Below are positions 49,757-57,912 of a DNA stretch of 64,000 nucleotides, in pieces (position 1 is the stretch's first letter; each line of letters begins with the position of its first letter). The translations under genes and the position numbers were made by a program. The notes beneath the pieces were generated by a model. That model ran no database searches. It was not told where the DNA came from and saw only the letters and a list, made by a program, of their open reading frames with translations. The stretch comes from Aldehydirespirator sp965204875 (lineage in GTDB: Bacteria > Actinomycetota > Acidimicrobiia > Acidimicrobiales > Aldehydirespiratoraceae): contig OZ242020.1 of the NCBI GenBank assembly GCA_965204875.1, positions 496,001 to 560,000 on the forward strand. The letters are read 5' to 3'.

Positions 49757-51661
49757 CTACCCGATACCGAGAACGGAGTGCACCCTCGTGAGGGCGGCCA
49801 CCACGTCCATTCCCTGACGCCACACCTCTCCAAGGCTGCCGGACTCGACCGCCTCACAGCGTGACGCAGTCCCGGGGCCGCACACGACAGCGACGAGGAC
49901 CGCTCCGGCGTCCACGAGCGCAGCCGCCGTGGACGCAGCTCGCTGCCTGTAAGCGTCGTCGCTGCCACAGATGACCGCCGCGGGAAGTCCCGAGGCCGCG
50001 AAGCCGGCCGCCGCGGCGACAGGGGACTCGACACCGTCGCCCAGGCGGGCCGCGATGCCGCCGGCGGCCAGCAGGTTCTGCGCCCAGGCGGTGCGCTCTG
50101 AGTGTGCGGCGGCGGGCCCGATGGTCGAGAGCCACACTGCGGGGCGATCGCCGGTGGCGTGCACGTGCCGGTCCGCGGCGTCGCGGAGGCTCTCGAAGGG
50201 CTCGGCCAACCGCCTGAGGGGCAACCCTCGACGCTCGCCGTGCGCGAGGCCGTCGACGGCGGCGGCGGCTCCCGAAGCTGCAGGATCCTCCGGTTGCGGG
50301 TACTCGCTGACACCCGTGAGCGGCTCGCGGCGGGTGCTCAGTGCGTCAAGGCGCTCGTTCCACCTCGCGTCGATCTCAGCTCGCAGCGAGCCGCCGGCTT
50401 GAGCTGCCGCGACGCCGCCGGCAGCCTCCACTGACTGCATGACGCTCCAGCCGGCTCGGGCCAGATCGGCTGTCAACGACTCCACATAGAACGACCCGCC
50501 TGCCGGGTCCGCCGGCTTGGACAGGTGCGACTCCTCCAGAAGCAGCAACTGGGTGTTGCGGGCCAGCCGGCGACCCAGGGAGTCCCCGGCGCCGGATGCG
50601 TGGTCCGCAGCGGATGCGTCCCCTGTGCCGGATGCGTCCCCGGCGCCGGATGCGTGATCGAAGGGTCGCACGGTCACGGCGTCAGCCCCGGCCACCCCGG
50701 CAGCCAGCGCGGCGGTCGATCCTCGCAGCAGGTTCACCCACGGATCACGCCGGCTATAGATGTGCGCTGCCGTCACGGCGTGCTGGGCTTGGCGGGCGGC
50801 AGCCTGCGAACCGCCCGAGGCCGTCACCACCCGCTCCCACATCACCCGGGCAGCCCGCAGCGCCGCGATGGTGACGAACTGATCCGCCGTGGCCGGAAAC
50901 CGGAACCCGATCAGCCGCGCCGCCACATCCACGTCCACGCCGGCGTCAACCAGAGCTCGCAGGCAGGCGATCCCGGAGGCGGTCGCCCAGCCCAGCACCT
51001 GCGCTTCCGTGGCGCCGGCCTCCGCGTAGCGCACGCCGTCAACGGTGAACACCCTCAGCGCGGACGCCCCCAGTCCCGACGTCTTGAGCGAGTCGTCACC
51101 GCGCCCCTGCCCCCGAAGCATCTCGGCCGCCCAGCCAGCGGCAGCCTCGCAGCCGGCTGGCCGTCCCGAGCGGCTCCACTCGCCCGGCGGGTCCAGGCCC
51201 AGCGAGCTTCCATCGGCCGGCGACGAGCCCCGGCGGGCGGCCAGCGCGACCAGTGCCTCAGCGGTGCCCAGGTCGGCGTGGGGTGCCAGCGCCACCGGGG
51301 TCTGTGCCAGGTCGACGCCGTCAAGCACCCGGTCCAGCTCGTCAAGCGTGACACCCGTGTCCACCTGAAGCTCCAGGGAGGTGGCGCCGCCCGTGAGGTC
51401 TTCGCAGATGCGGCCTCGGAGTACGTCAAGGTCGCTGCGACCGGTGCCGTGCGCGACCCGGTGACAGGTGCGGACGTCCCAGCCCCGCCGGACCCGCCCC
51501 AGGTCGGCCGCACCGCGGACCGCCGCCGGAGCGGGCGGGCCCTCGGTGTAGAGCGGCTGCACTTCAATGCCGTCACGGATCGTGGTGGCCAACTCGGCCG
51601 GGTCCCGGCCGCGCAACGTCCGCGAGACCAGGCTCAGCCAGCCGTCGGCGAGTTCCGTCAC
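49757..51661 (-). CDS. Methylmalonyl-CoA mutase small-subunit (MutA)-like protein
   Basis: A 634-residue homologue of the non-catalytic MutA chain, which normally pairs with B12-binding MutB to convert methylmalonyl-CoA and succinyl-CoA. The TIM-barrel region has YTEGPP, SLELQVDTGVTLDELDRVL, EAGATEAQVLGWATA and LLEESHLSKPADPAGGSFYVESLT. The C-terminal domain resembles the B12 domain but I see no DxHxxG. No mutB lies beside it. A 6-residue tandem expansion (DHASGAGDASGTGDASAA) sits before LGRRLARNTQLLLLEE. The GTG start overlaps a TGA that ends a duplicated tail of the upstream gene. Confidence 0.8.
   Translation of the reverse strand: MTELADGWLSLVSRTLRGRDPAELATTIRDGIEVQPLYTEGPPAPAAVRGAADLGRVRRGWDVRTCHRVAHGTGRSDLDVLRGRICEDLTGGATSLELQVDTGVTLDELDRVLDGVDLAQTPVALAPHADLGTAEALVALAARRGSSPADGSSLGLDPPGEWSRSGRPAGCEAAAGWAAEMLRGQGRGDDSLKTSGLGASALRVFTVDGVRYAEAGATEAQVLGWATASGIACLRALVDAGVDVDVAARLIGFRFPATADQFVTIAALRAARVMWERVVTASGGSQAAARQAQHAVTAAHIYSRRDPWVNLLRGSTAALAAGVAGADAVTVRPFDHASGAGDASGTGDASAADHASGAGDSLGRRLARNTQLLLLEESHLSKPADPAGGSFYVESLTADLARAGWSVMQSVEAAGGVAAAQAGGSLRAEIDARWNERLDALSTRREPLTGVSEYPQPEDPAASGAAAAVDGLAHGERRGLPLRRLAEPFESLRDAADRHVHATGDRPAVWLSTIGPAAAHSERTAWAQNLLAAGGIAARLGDGVESPVAAAAGFAASGLPAAVICGSDDAYRQRAASTAAALVDAGAVLVAVVCGPGTASRCEAVESGSLGEVWRQGMDVVAALTRVHSVLGIG
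50590..50665. repeat. 18-bp tandem repeat inside the MutA-like gene
   Basis: Four units of 18 bp starting CGGATGCGT encode Gly/Asp/Ala/Ser hexapeptides and keep the frame. Confidence 0.85.
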
Positions 51662-51787
51662 ACGGTGAAGCGTAGGTTGAGCGCCGTGTGCTCAGCGGCG
51701 GGCTCGGGTTGCGCCCGTGAAAGCCACCGCACGATCTGGCTTTGTCACATGGTGAAGCGCAGGTTGCGTGCTGCGTGCTCGCCCCAG
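51657..51787. repeat. Duplicated gene junction, 88-bp spacing
   Basis: TCACACGGTGAAGCGTAGGT at 51657 and TCACATGGTGAAGCGCAGGT at 51745 start about 40-bp copies. On the minus strand the upstream gene ends ARNLRFTM plus TGA, and the copy reads ALNLRFTV plus TGA directly at the GTG start of the MutA-like gene. Both copies have GTGAC just after the tail codons. Confidence 0.92.
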
Positions 51788-52545
51788 TGTGCGTCGCCGC
51801 TCCAGGTGATGGATCTGTCGTCGATCTTGACCTGCGGGTCGATGCGACCGCAGGCCAGCATCATGAACGTGGTCGAGTCGGCCGCCAGCACCACGTCGGG
51901 CGAGGCCAGAGATGCGGGATCCGCAGCCCTGGCCCGGCCATCGGTCACCGCCACCGCCAAGCGGCGCTGCACCGGCCCGGTGATCTCGACTCGCAGGCTC
52001 ATGCCGTCAGGCAGCCCGACCCGCTTTCCCATGATGTAGCCGATCGAGCGCTCCACCTGGTCGAGGGAGACCTCCGCGGCGGGACCCCCGTCGTCGCTGG
52101 CACGCCCCAGCGGGATGGTGCAGTCGCGCACGTGAACCCACAGGTCAAAGATCCTGATGGCGAGGAAGCCCCAGTAGGGCTGCACGCCCACGGGCGTGAA
52201 CGACGGCCTGTTCACATCGTCGTCGGTCAGCGCTGCCAGATCGCGTCTTCGGGTGTTGAAGATCTCCTCGACCCGGGCCACGAACTCGCCGGCGGTCATC
52301 GTCGCCGAGGCGTCGGTGAGAGCCTGCATCCTCTCGAACGGCGGCAGGTCGTCGGTGCTGATCTCCCAGCCGCAGATGGCGTGCTCGGCACCGACGGCGT
52401 GGCCCATCGCCTGGCGCACCGTCCAGGCCGGGCACAGCGACTGCGCCTGCCACTCGTCCTCGGTGAGATCGGCGCACAGCGCGGTAATCTCACCGAAGCA
52501 GGCTTCAGTGGTGTCGATCAGGTATTGACGGGAGTAAGACTGCAT
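51745..52545 (-). CDS. Mycothiol-dependent maleylpyruvate isomerase-fold (DinB-like) protein
   Basis: A 266-residue protein of the actinobacterial TIGR03083/MDMPI family. It has an N-terminal four-helix DinB-like domain with DEWQAQSLCPAWTVRQAMGHAVGAEH, whose histidines may bind metal, and a C-terminal SCP2-like domain (residues about 180-266). Members act in mycothiol-linked chemistry but most are uncharacterised. Both its 5' and 3' ends lie in direct repeats, with a triplicated 66-bp unit upstream. It is in line with the MutA-like gene. Confidence 0.82.
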   Translation of the reverse strand: MQSYSRQYLIDTTEACFGEITALCADLTEDEWQAQSLCPAWTVRQAMGHAVGAEHAICGWEISTDDLPPFERMQALTDASATMTAGEFVARVEEIFNTRRRDLAALTDDDVNRPSFTPVGVQPYWGFLAIRIFDLWVHVRDCTIPLGRASDDGGPAAEVSLDQVERSIGYIMGKRVGLPDGMSLRVEITGPVQRRLAVAVTDGRARAADPASLASPDVVLAADSTTFMMLACGRIDPQVKIDDRSITWSGDAHWGEHAARNLRFTM

Positions 52546-52719
52546 GGGCCAAGCATGACCTCGACCGGCTCACAAGCCAACACAGGCGAGTAGCGTGGTC
52601 TTGCCCGAGCCGCGGCCAAGTACGACCTCGACCGGTTGACAAGCCAACACCGCCGGGAGCGCGGACCAGCACCATGAAGGACCAAGCACGACCTCGACCG
52701 GCTCACAAGCCAACACCGC
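52546..52719. repeat. Three-unit repeat upstream of the DinB-fold gene, 66-67-bp period
   Basis: Copies of about 38 bp with the core ACCTCGACCGGCTCACAAGC start at 52548, 52615 and 52681. The first touches the ATG of the minus-strand gene at 52545. They lie in the divergent region before the acyl-CoA dehydrogenase. Confidence 0.92.
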
Positions 52720-52752
52720 GCACCGAAGACCGCGCCGAGGGGAGAACTCGCA

Positions 52753-54018
52753 ATGACCGCCATCGGGACCGCTACCACCACCGCCCACGCCACCGCCACT
52801 AGCGCCGAGACCGCTGACACCGCCGAGCAGGCCCGCATCGTGGACGACGCCGTCGAGGCGCTGCTCGCCGCGCACGACCCGACCGAGATCAGCCGCATCG
52901 AGTTCCGCGGTCACCAGTACGACGCCGGACTCGCCTGGGTGCACCATCCGAGGGGCTTCGGGGGGCTTGGCGTGACGCGCCGGCTCAACTCCGCGGTCGA
53001 GCGACGGCTGCGGGCCGCGGGCGCGCGGCCGGCCGACCCCTCGACGTTCTTCATGGCGCTGATCGGCCCCACGATCCTCACCCACGGCAGCGACGAGCAG
53101 AAGCGCCGCTACCTGCGACCCATGTTCACCGGCGAGGAGCGCTGGTGCCAGCTGTTCAGCGAGCCGGGCTCGGGCTCGGACTTCGCCGGGCTCGGCACCC
53201 GGGCCACCCTCGACGGCGACGAATGGGTGGTCAGCGGCCAGAAGGTCTGGAACACGCTGGCCCATGTGGCCGACCTGGGCATGCTCGTGGCTCGCACCGA
53301 CCCTGACATGCCCAAGCACAAGGGCCTCACCTACTTCGCTCTGGACATGCGGGCGCCCGGCGTGGAGGTGAGGCCGCTGCGCCAGATCACCGGCGAGGCC
53401 GAGTTCAACGAGGTGTACATGACCGAGGTGCGGGTGCCCGACTCGGCCCGCATCGGCGCTGTGGGTGAGGGCTGGCGGGTGTCGCTCACCACGCTGATGA
53501 ACGAGCGCACCGCCATCGGCTCCGCTGCGGGCACGACGGCCGGCTCGGGCGGCGGGCCGTTGGAGGGGCTGCTCGACGCCTATCGAAAGATGGATCCGGC
53601 GGTGCGCACCAAGGCCCATCGCCAGGAGGTGATGCAGATGTGGGTGCGCGGCGAGGCGCTGCGGCTGACCAACGCCAGGGCCGCGCACAACGCCCGCGCC
53701 GGCAACCCCGGCCCCGAGGGCTCGGTCAGCAAGCTGATGCTGGCCGAGTTCAACAAGGATCTCACCGCCAAGGTGATCGACTTGAAGGGCCCGGCGGGGA
53801 TGGTGGGCTACGACTACGGGTTCCGTCGACCGACGGAGGTTTCTCTGGACGGAGGCATCGGCGGTGCCCACCACAGCTTCCTGCGGGCCCGAGCCAACTC
53901 GATCGAGGGCGGCACCAGCGAGATCATGCGCAACATCCTGGGCGAGCAGGTGCTGGGCCTGCCCGGCGAGCCCCGGGTTGACAAGGAGATCCCCTGGCGC
54001 GACGTTCCCCGCAACTAG
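52753..54018 (+). CDS. Acyl-CoA dehydrogenase family protein
   Basis: FAD enzyme of 421 residues that removes two hydrogens from acyl-CoA-like substrates. Markers are LFSEPGSGSDFAGLGTRA, VVSGQKVWNTLAHVAD and VPDSARIGAVGEGWRV. Late segments include ARANSIEGGTSEIMRNILGEQVLGLP, near the family's end. The ATG follows GGGGAGAACTCGCA. It is followed at 140 bp by an amidohydrolase gene on the same strand, a possible two-gene unit. The first 25 residues are a Thr/Ala-rich extension. Confidence 0.9.
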   Translation: MTAIGTATTTAHATATSAETADTAEQARIVDDAVEALLAAHDPTEISRIEFRGHQYDAGLAWVHHPRGFGGLGVTRRLNSAVERRLRAAGARPADPSTFFMALIGPTILTHGSDEQKRRYLRPMFTGEERWCQLFSEPGSGSDFAGLGTRATLDGDEWVVSGQKVWNTLAHVADLGMLVARTDPDMPKHKGLTYFALDMRAPGVEVRPLRQITGEAEFNEVYMTEVRVPDSARIGAVGEGWRVSLTTLMNERTAIGSAAGTTAGSGGGPLEGLLDAYRKMDPAVRTKAHRQEVMQMWVRGEALRLTNARAAHNARAGNPGPEGSVSKLMLAEFNKDLTAKVIDLKGPAGMVGYDYGFRRPTEVSLDGGIGGAHHSFLRARANSIEGGTSEIMRNILGEQVLGLPGEPRVDKEIPWRDVPRN

Positions 54019-54159
54019 GGCGACAACAACACCATTGAACTTCTTGACCGACTCGCCCTAGCGCTCTCATACGCCGCTACGACGCAACTGAAGCGAAGAC
54101 GCCAGAATCTGCGAACCGCAGGAGTTTAGGGATTTCACGAGACAAGGAGTCGAAGAGCC

Positions 54160-55020
54160 ATGCCGATGCCGACCGATGTGGGGATCATCGACACGATGAT
54201 CGGTTTCCCGTCCAAGGACTTCCAGCAGTACGAGTTCATCCGCAAGCAGCTCAAGGACGCCGAGTCGGCCGAGTTCGACTTCCCGGTCGAGTACATGTTC
54301 AAGGGGGTGCCCAAGGAGAAGTACGGCGCGCCCGACCCGATCGGTCTGACGCTTGGCGAGATGGACGCCTACGGCATCGAGATCGGCCTGACGGGCTGCG
54401 AGGGCGAGGTGGGCCGCAAGGCTCTGGCCGATCACCCCGACCGGTTCGTGGCCACCTGCCAGGCGGACGCCAACGACGTGATGGGCGCGGTTCGCAAGAT
54501 CCGTCACTGCCACGACTCCTACGACCTGCGGGCGGTCGGCGCGTTCCCGGCGGGCTGCTTCCCGCAGATTCCCATAGACGACGCCAAGTGGTATCCGATC
54601 TACGCCACCTGCTGTGAGCTGGACCTTCCCATCTTCGTTTGCGCCGGCGTGCCGGGCCCGCGCCTGCCGATGGACTGCCAGCATGTGGAGCGCCTGGACC
54701 GGGTCATGTACGACTTCCCGGAGTTGACGCTTGTCACACGGCACGGTTGCGAACCCTGGGAGGCCCTCGCTGTGAAGCTGATGCTCAAGTGGCCGGGCCT
54801 GCACTACTCCACATCGGCGTTCGCGCCGAAGCACTATCCCAAGGCGATCATCGACTACGCCAACACCCGCGGCGCCGACAAGATCATCTACGCGGGCTAC
54901 TTTCCCATGGGCCTTTCGCTGCAACGCATCATGACCGAGATGCCCAACGTCGGGTTCCGTGACGAGGTATGGCCCAAGTTCCTACGCCACAACGCCGCCC
55001 GAGTACTGAAGATCACCTAA
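54160..55020 (+). CDS. Amidohydrolase family protein (COG2159-like)
   Basis: TIM-barrel metal-dependent hydrolase or decarboxylase, 286 residues. It starts MPMPTDVGIIDTMIGFP (the usual HxH is changed to DTM). It has DHPDRFVATCQADAND, the metal His in LTLVTRHGCEPW and the end motif DKIIYAGYFPMG, where an Asp is usual in family members. The missing N-terminal His pair suggests altered metal use. The ATG at 54160 follows AAGGAG. It lies in line with the acyl-CoA dehydrogenase gene. Confidence 0.82.
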   Translation: MPMPTDVGIIDTMIGFPSKDFQQYEFIRKQLKDAESAEFDFPVEYMFKGVPKEKYGAPDPIGLTLGEMDAYGIEIGLTGCEGEVGRKALADHPDRFVATCQADANDVMGAVRKIRHCHDSYDLRAVGAFPAGCFPQIPIDDAKWYPIYATCCELDLPIFVCAGVPGPRLPMDCQHVERLDRVMYDFPELTLVTRHGCEPWEALAVKLMLKWPGLHYSTSAFAPKHYPKAIIDYANTRGADKIIYAGYFPMGLSLQRIMTEMPNVGFRDEVWPKFLRHNAARVLKIT

Positions 55021-55462
55021 GTCCCTGTTGACAAGACGCATCTTGCAATCGAGCCAGCGCCCATATCTGAAGCGCAACCACCGGAGCCAGCAATACTCCC
55101 AGCCGCAGGATGGACACCACGAGCGCCAAACCGACCAGAACCATACTCGCAACCAACGACCGAAACAGCCATCTCTTCGGTAGAACGGTGGGCAACCCAA
55201 TAACCACGCCTGTCACAACAAAGGCGGCGATAACCGCAGGCGGCGGATTCGTGGGTATCGGGCCGTCCACGAACGGATCGTATAGAATCACTCGTTCAGT
55301 ATGCTCCTCGCCTGTCAATATGGCTGGATAGACAGTATCCATATCCAATTCGTCTCCATTCAGAGCGAACACTAATGCTGATGTCGAGAGCCAGTAACCC
55401 AAGGCAACGAGCACGATTGCTCGCGTACTCATCTCACGAATGTAACCGCGAAAACCCGTCAT
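55013..55462 (-). CDS. Hypothetical membrane protein
   Basis: About 149 residues from the ATG at 55462; a TTG at 55474 and an ATG at 55432 are alternatives. Hydrophobic segments are IVLVALGYWLSTSALVFAL, AVIAAFVVTGVVIGLPTVL and SLVASMVLVGLALVVSI, followed by a further one. An external loop lies between TM1 and TM2 (EEHTERVILYDPF). I do not know the family. GC and codon use are lower than nearby. It overlaps the convergent amidohydrolase end by eight bases and is downstream of the restriction-modification pair. Confidence 0.55.
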   Translation of the reverse strand: MTGFRGYIREMSTRAIVLVALGYWLSTSALVFALNGDELDMDTVYPAILTGEEHTERVILYDPFVDGPIPTNPPPAVIAAFVVTGVVIGLPTVLPKRWLFRSLVASMVLVGLALVVSILRLGVLLAPVVALQIWALARLQDASCQQGLR

Positions 55463-55498
55463 TCTTCTAGTCAACCAACCTAACAGAACTTCGCTAGG

Positions 55499-56053
55499 CT
55501 AATCTCCAGCCTTCAAGATCAACCGGTAGACATCTGTGAGAGTGCCGCCGAATGGCGATAACCACTCAGGCGGGGCGTCGGCAGGAAACGATAGCCACCT
55601 CGTGTCACGACCGGCGCGACCGTTGTGCTGGGGCACCAGTGATGGCGGCCTATCGATCATCAACTCATGCTTCGGCATGAACCACGCATGAACATCGAAG
55701 GGCGACACGCCGAGGCAGAGGCAGTAGTCGTAGTTCTGATCGCGAATTTGCTGGAACTTGTAGGATTCGTCGTTGGTCCAGAGGCTCGAGTATTTCACCT
55801 CGACGCGCCAGTCAGCGATCACAAGATCGGCCTCACTGTCCGGAGATCTTGAGACAGGCAGATCTTTTTCCACACACCAGTGGCCAACGAGTCGCTCGCC
55901 GATTGCTCCGACCTGTCGTGACGGACGCGTCTTGATCCACTGGAACGGGCTGCCGTCCCACATGGCTAGGTCCTCAGTGTATTGGCCCTCCAAGGTCGAG
56001 GCAATGGAAGCCAGCAGGCGAACCTCCGGATCGTGGATCTTTTTACTGGGCAA
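55499..56053 (-). CDS. Putative type II restriction endonuclease (PD-(D/E)XK-like)
   Basis: A 184-residue protein with the nuclease-like core EADLVIADWRVEVKYSSLW (Asp, then Glu-Val-Lys). An earlier RQVGAIGERLVGHWC helix is typical of PD-(D/E)XK enzymes. The TTG start at 56053 overlaps the methyltransferase stop by 11 bases, with AGGTAG just upstream. Pairing with the methyltransferase supports a restriction role; I cannot tell the recognition site. Lower GC suggests horizontal transfer. Confidence 0.75.
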   Translation of the reverse strand: MPSKKIHDPEVRLLASIASTLEGQYTEDLAMWDGSPFQWIKTRPSRQVGAIGERLVGHWCVEKDLPVSRSPDSEADLVIADWRVEVKYSSLWTNDESYKFQQIRDQNYDYCLCLGVSPFDVHAWFMPKHELMIDRPPSLVPQHNGRAGRDTRWLSFPADAPPEWLSPFGGTLTDVYRLILKAGD

Positions 56054-56954
56054 CTACCTGCTCGAATCCTGTTGCGCGGATGTCTAGGTAATCGATTGAT
56101 GTCAATAGACCGCCGTTGCCTAGGCGGTCTTGCATTACTTTGAAGGCTTGAGGGTTGTTGTCCACCATGATGAAACGCCGGTTGAGCTTGGCGGCGACTG
56201 CGCCGGTGGTGCCGCTGCCGGCAAAGAAGTCCAACACCCAGTCGCCCTCACGACTGCTTGCCTGCACGATACGCCTCAGTATCCCCTCAGGTTTCTGATT
56301 CGGATAGCCGTTCTTTTCCTTGCCTGTCGGCGAGACGATGGTGTGCCACCACACGTCGGTTGGCAATTTGCCCCTAGCGGCCTTCTCGGGCGTGACCAAC
56401 CCGGGCGCCATGTACGGTTCGCGGTCCACGGCCGTGTTGTTGAAATAGTAGGAGTTCGGGTCTTTGACGTATACCAAGATGTTGTCGTGCTTGGTCGGCC
56501 AGCGACGGCGGGCACGCGCCCCGTAGTCGTATGCCCAGATGATCTCGTTCAGGAAGCAATCCCGACCGAACAGAGCGTCGAGCATCACCTTGGCGTAGTG
56601 GGCCTCGCGGTAATCCAAGTGCAGGTACAGGGTCCCGTCATCGGCCAGCAGCCGCCAGGCTTGCGCCAAGCGCGGCTCCAAGAAGGCCCAGTAGTCGTCA
56701 AAGATGTCGTCATAGGTCGACAGCGCTCCCTTGACCGTCTCATAGGTCGCGCCCGCGAAGCCGATGCGGTCGCCGTTGGCGCTGCGCGTCGTGTGCAGCG
56801 TTTGACGTGCCTGGCGGCGGCCCGTGTTGAACGGCGGGTCGATGTAGACCAGCGACATCGACCGATCAGGCATTCCCTCCAGCACATCGAGGTTGTCACC
56901 CAGAACGACCAAGTTCGGGCCGTCCGCACTCCATATCGGGGACCGCACGCCCAC
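56043..56954 (-). CDS. Site-specific DNA methyltransferase (N4/N6, beta-type motif order)
   Basis: Amino-methyltransferase of about 303 residues from the GTG at 56954; the open frame to 57053 would run into the SDR gene. The catalytic motif is SLVYIDPPFNTGRRQ and the AdoMet motif is WVLDFFAGSGTTGAVAAKLNRRF. DPPF precedes FAGSG, the beta-class order. EVHDN-type specificity regions lie between (YGARARRRWPTKHDN). It overlaps the restriction-enzyme gene, so the two form a compact type II system. Confidence 0.87.
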   Translation of the reverse strand: MGVRSPIWSADGPNLVVLGDNLDVLEGMPDRSMSLVYIDPPFNTGRRQARQTLHTTRSANGDRIGFAGATYETVKGALSTYDDIFDDYWAFLEPRLAQAWRLLADDGTLYLHLDYREAHYAKVMLDALFGRDCFLNEIIWAYDYGARARRRWPTKHDNILVYVKDPNSYYFNNTAVDREPYMAPGLVTPEKAARGKLPTDVWWHTIVSPTGKEKNGYPNQKPEGILRRIVQASSREGDWVLDFFAGSGTTGAVAAKLNRRFIMVDNNPQAFKVMQDRLGNGGLLTSIDYLDIRATGFEQVVAQ

Positions 56955-56977
56955 GACCGGAGATCCTAGACCCTGGG

Positions 56978-57799
56978 CTAGACCGTGTATGCCCCGTCCA
57001 CGGCGAGGTGCTGGCCGCTGATGTAGCGGGCACGGTCCGAGGCCAGGAAGCACACCGCCTCGGCGATGTCGGCCGCCGTGCCGAAGTCGCGCATGGGAAT
57101 ATTGGCTCGGGCCGCGTTCAGGGCGCGCTCGTCGAGATCGCCCGAGGCCATGAGCCGTTGCGCCATGCCGTCGGTGAGCATGCCCGGACCCACGCTGTTG
57201 GCGCGCACGCCGAAGCGCCCCTCCTCGGCTGCCAGGCCCCGCACCGCCGCCTCCACCGCGGCCTTGGGGATGGTGCTGAGCCCGTCACGCACCGGGAACC
57301 TGCCTATGGCGGCAGTGCTCACGGCCACGATGCAGCCCCTCGACGCCCGCAGATGCCCCAGCGCGGCATGGGCTGCCGAGAAGAACCCGGCAGCGTCAGC
57401 GTCCAGCTGCGCCCGCACCACCGAAGGCTCGATGCGGCTCAGATGAAGCTGGGGGACGTTCGGGCCGGCCGCGTACACCAGCGTGTGCAAGCCGCCCGCC
57501 GCCGCAGCCAACTCGTCGACCGCGGCCGCCGTGGCCGCGTCGTCGGTGAGGTCGGCCGCGGCCTGCCAGCTAAGGCAGCCGAGACGCCGCACCTCCTCCG
57601 CCGTCGAAGAGGCAGCCTCGGCGTTGTGACGGTAGGTGAGCGCCACGTCGCTGCCACGGCGGGCCAACTCAGCCGCGATCACCGCACCCAGGCCGCCGCT
57701 GCCCCCCACCACCAGCCCAGCCCCGACTCGGCCCGCGAAGTCCCTGCTGAGATCGAGTTCGCTCACAGCCACAAGCCTGCCCACCCGCAACACGCGCAC
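56978..57799 (-). CDS. SDR-fold protein lacking the catalytic Tyr
   Basis: A Rossmann-fold protein of 273 residues. GTG codons at 57772 or 57766 are likely better starts than the first one. The cofactor loop is GLVVGGSGGLGAVIAAELAR and the Asn-type strand appears as LVYAAGP. At the active site the usual YxxxK is replaced: the segment reads GLSTIPKAAVEAAVRGLA, with Ser four residues before Lys. The end RARYISGQHLAVDGAYTV is typical of SDRs. It may be a non-catalytic or altered reductase. It is divergent from no gene and lies upstream of the methyltransferase. Confidence 0.8.
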   Translation of the reverse strand: MRVLRVGRLVAVSELDLSRDFAGRVGAGLVVGGSGGLGAVIAAELARRGSDVALTYRHNAEAASSTAEEVRRLGCLSWQAAADLTDDAATAAAVDELAAAAGGLHTLVYAAGPNVPQLHLSRIEPSVVRAQLDADAAGFFSAAHAALGHLRASRGCIVAVSTAAIGRFPVRDGLSTIPKAAVEAAVRGLAAEEGRFGVRANSVGPGMLTDGMAQRLMASGDLDERALNAARANIPMRDFGTAADIAEAVCFLASDRARYISGQHLAVDGAYTV

Positions 57800-57912
57800 G
57801 CAACCTCACGCGAACCGACAAGCCGGCCGGAGACGCAAACGCCGAAGCCCACTGAGACTGAACATGAGCGGGGCCACGGCGCGTGATGGCATGCCGCCCC
57901 GATAGAGAACCC

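Noticed and set aside
52570..52630. Remnant ABC transporter gene
   Set aside because: The P-loop-like peptide is only about ten residues and overlaps a repeat; kept only as a low-interest note.
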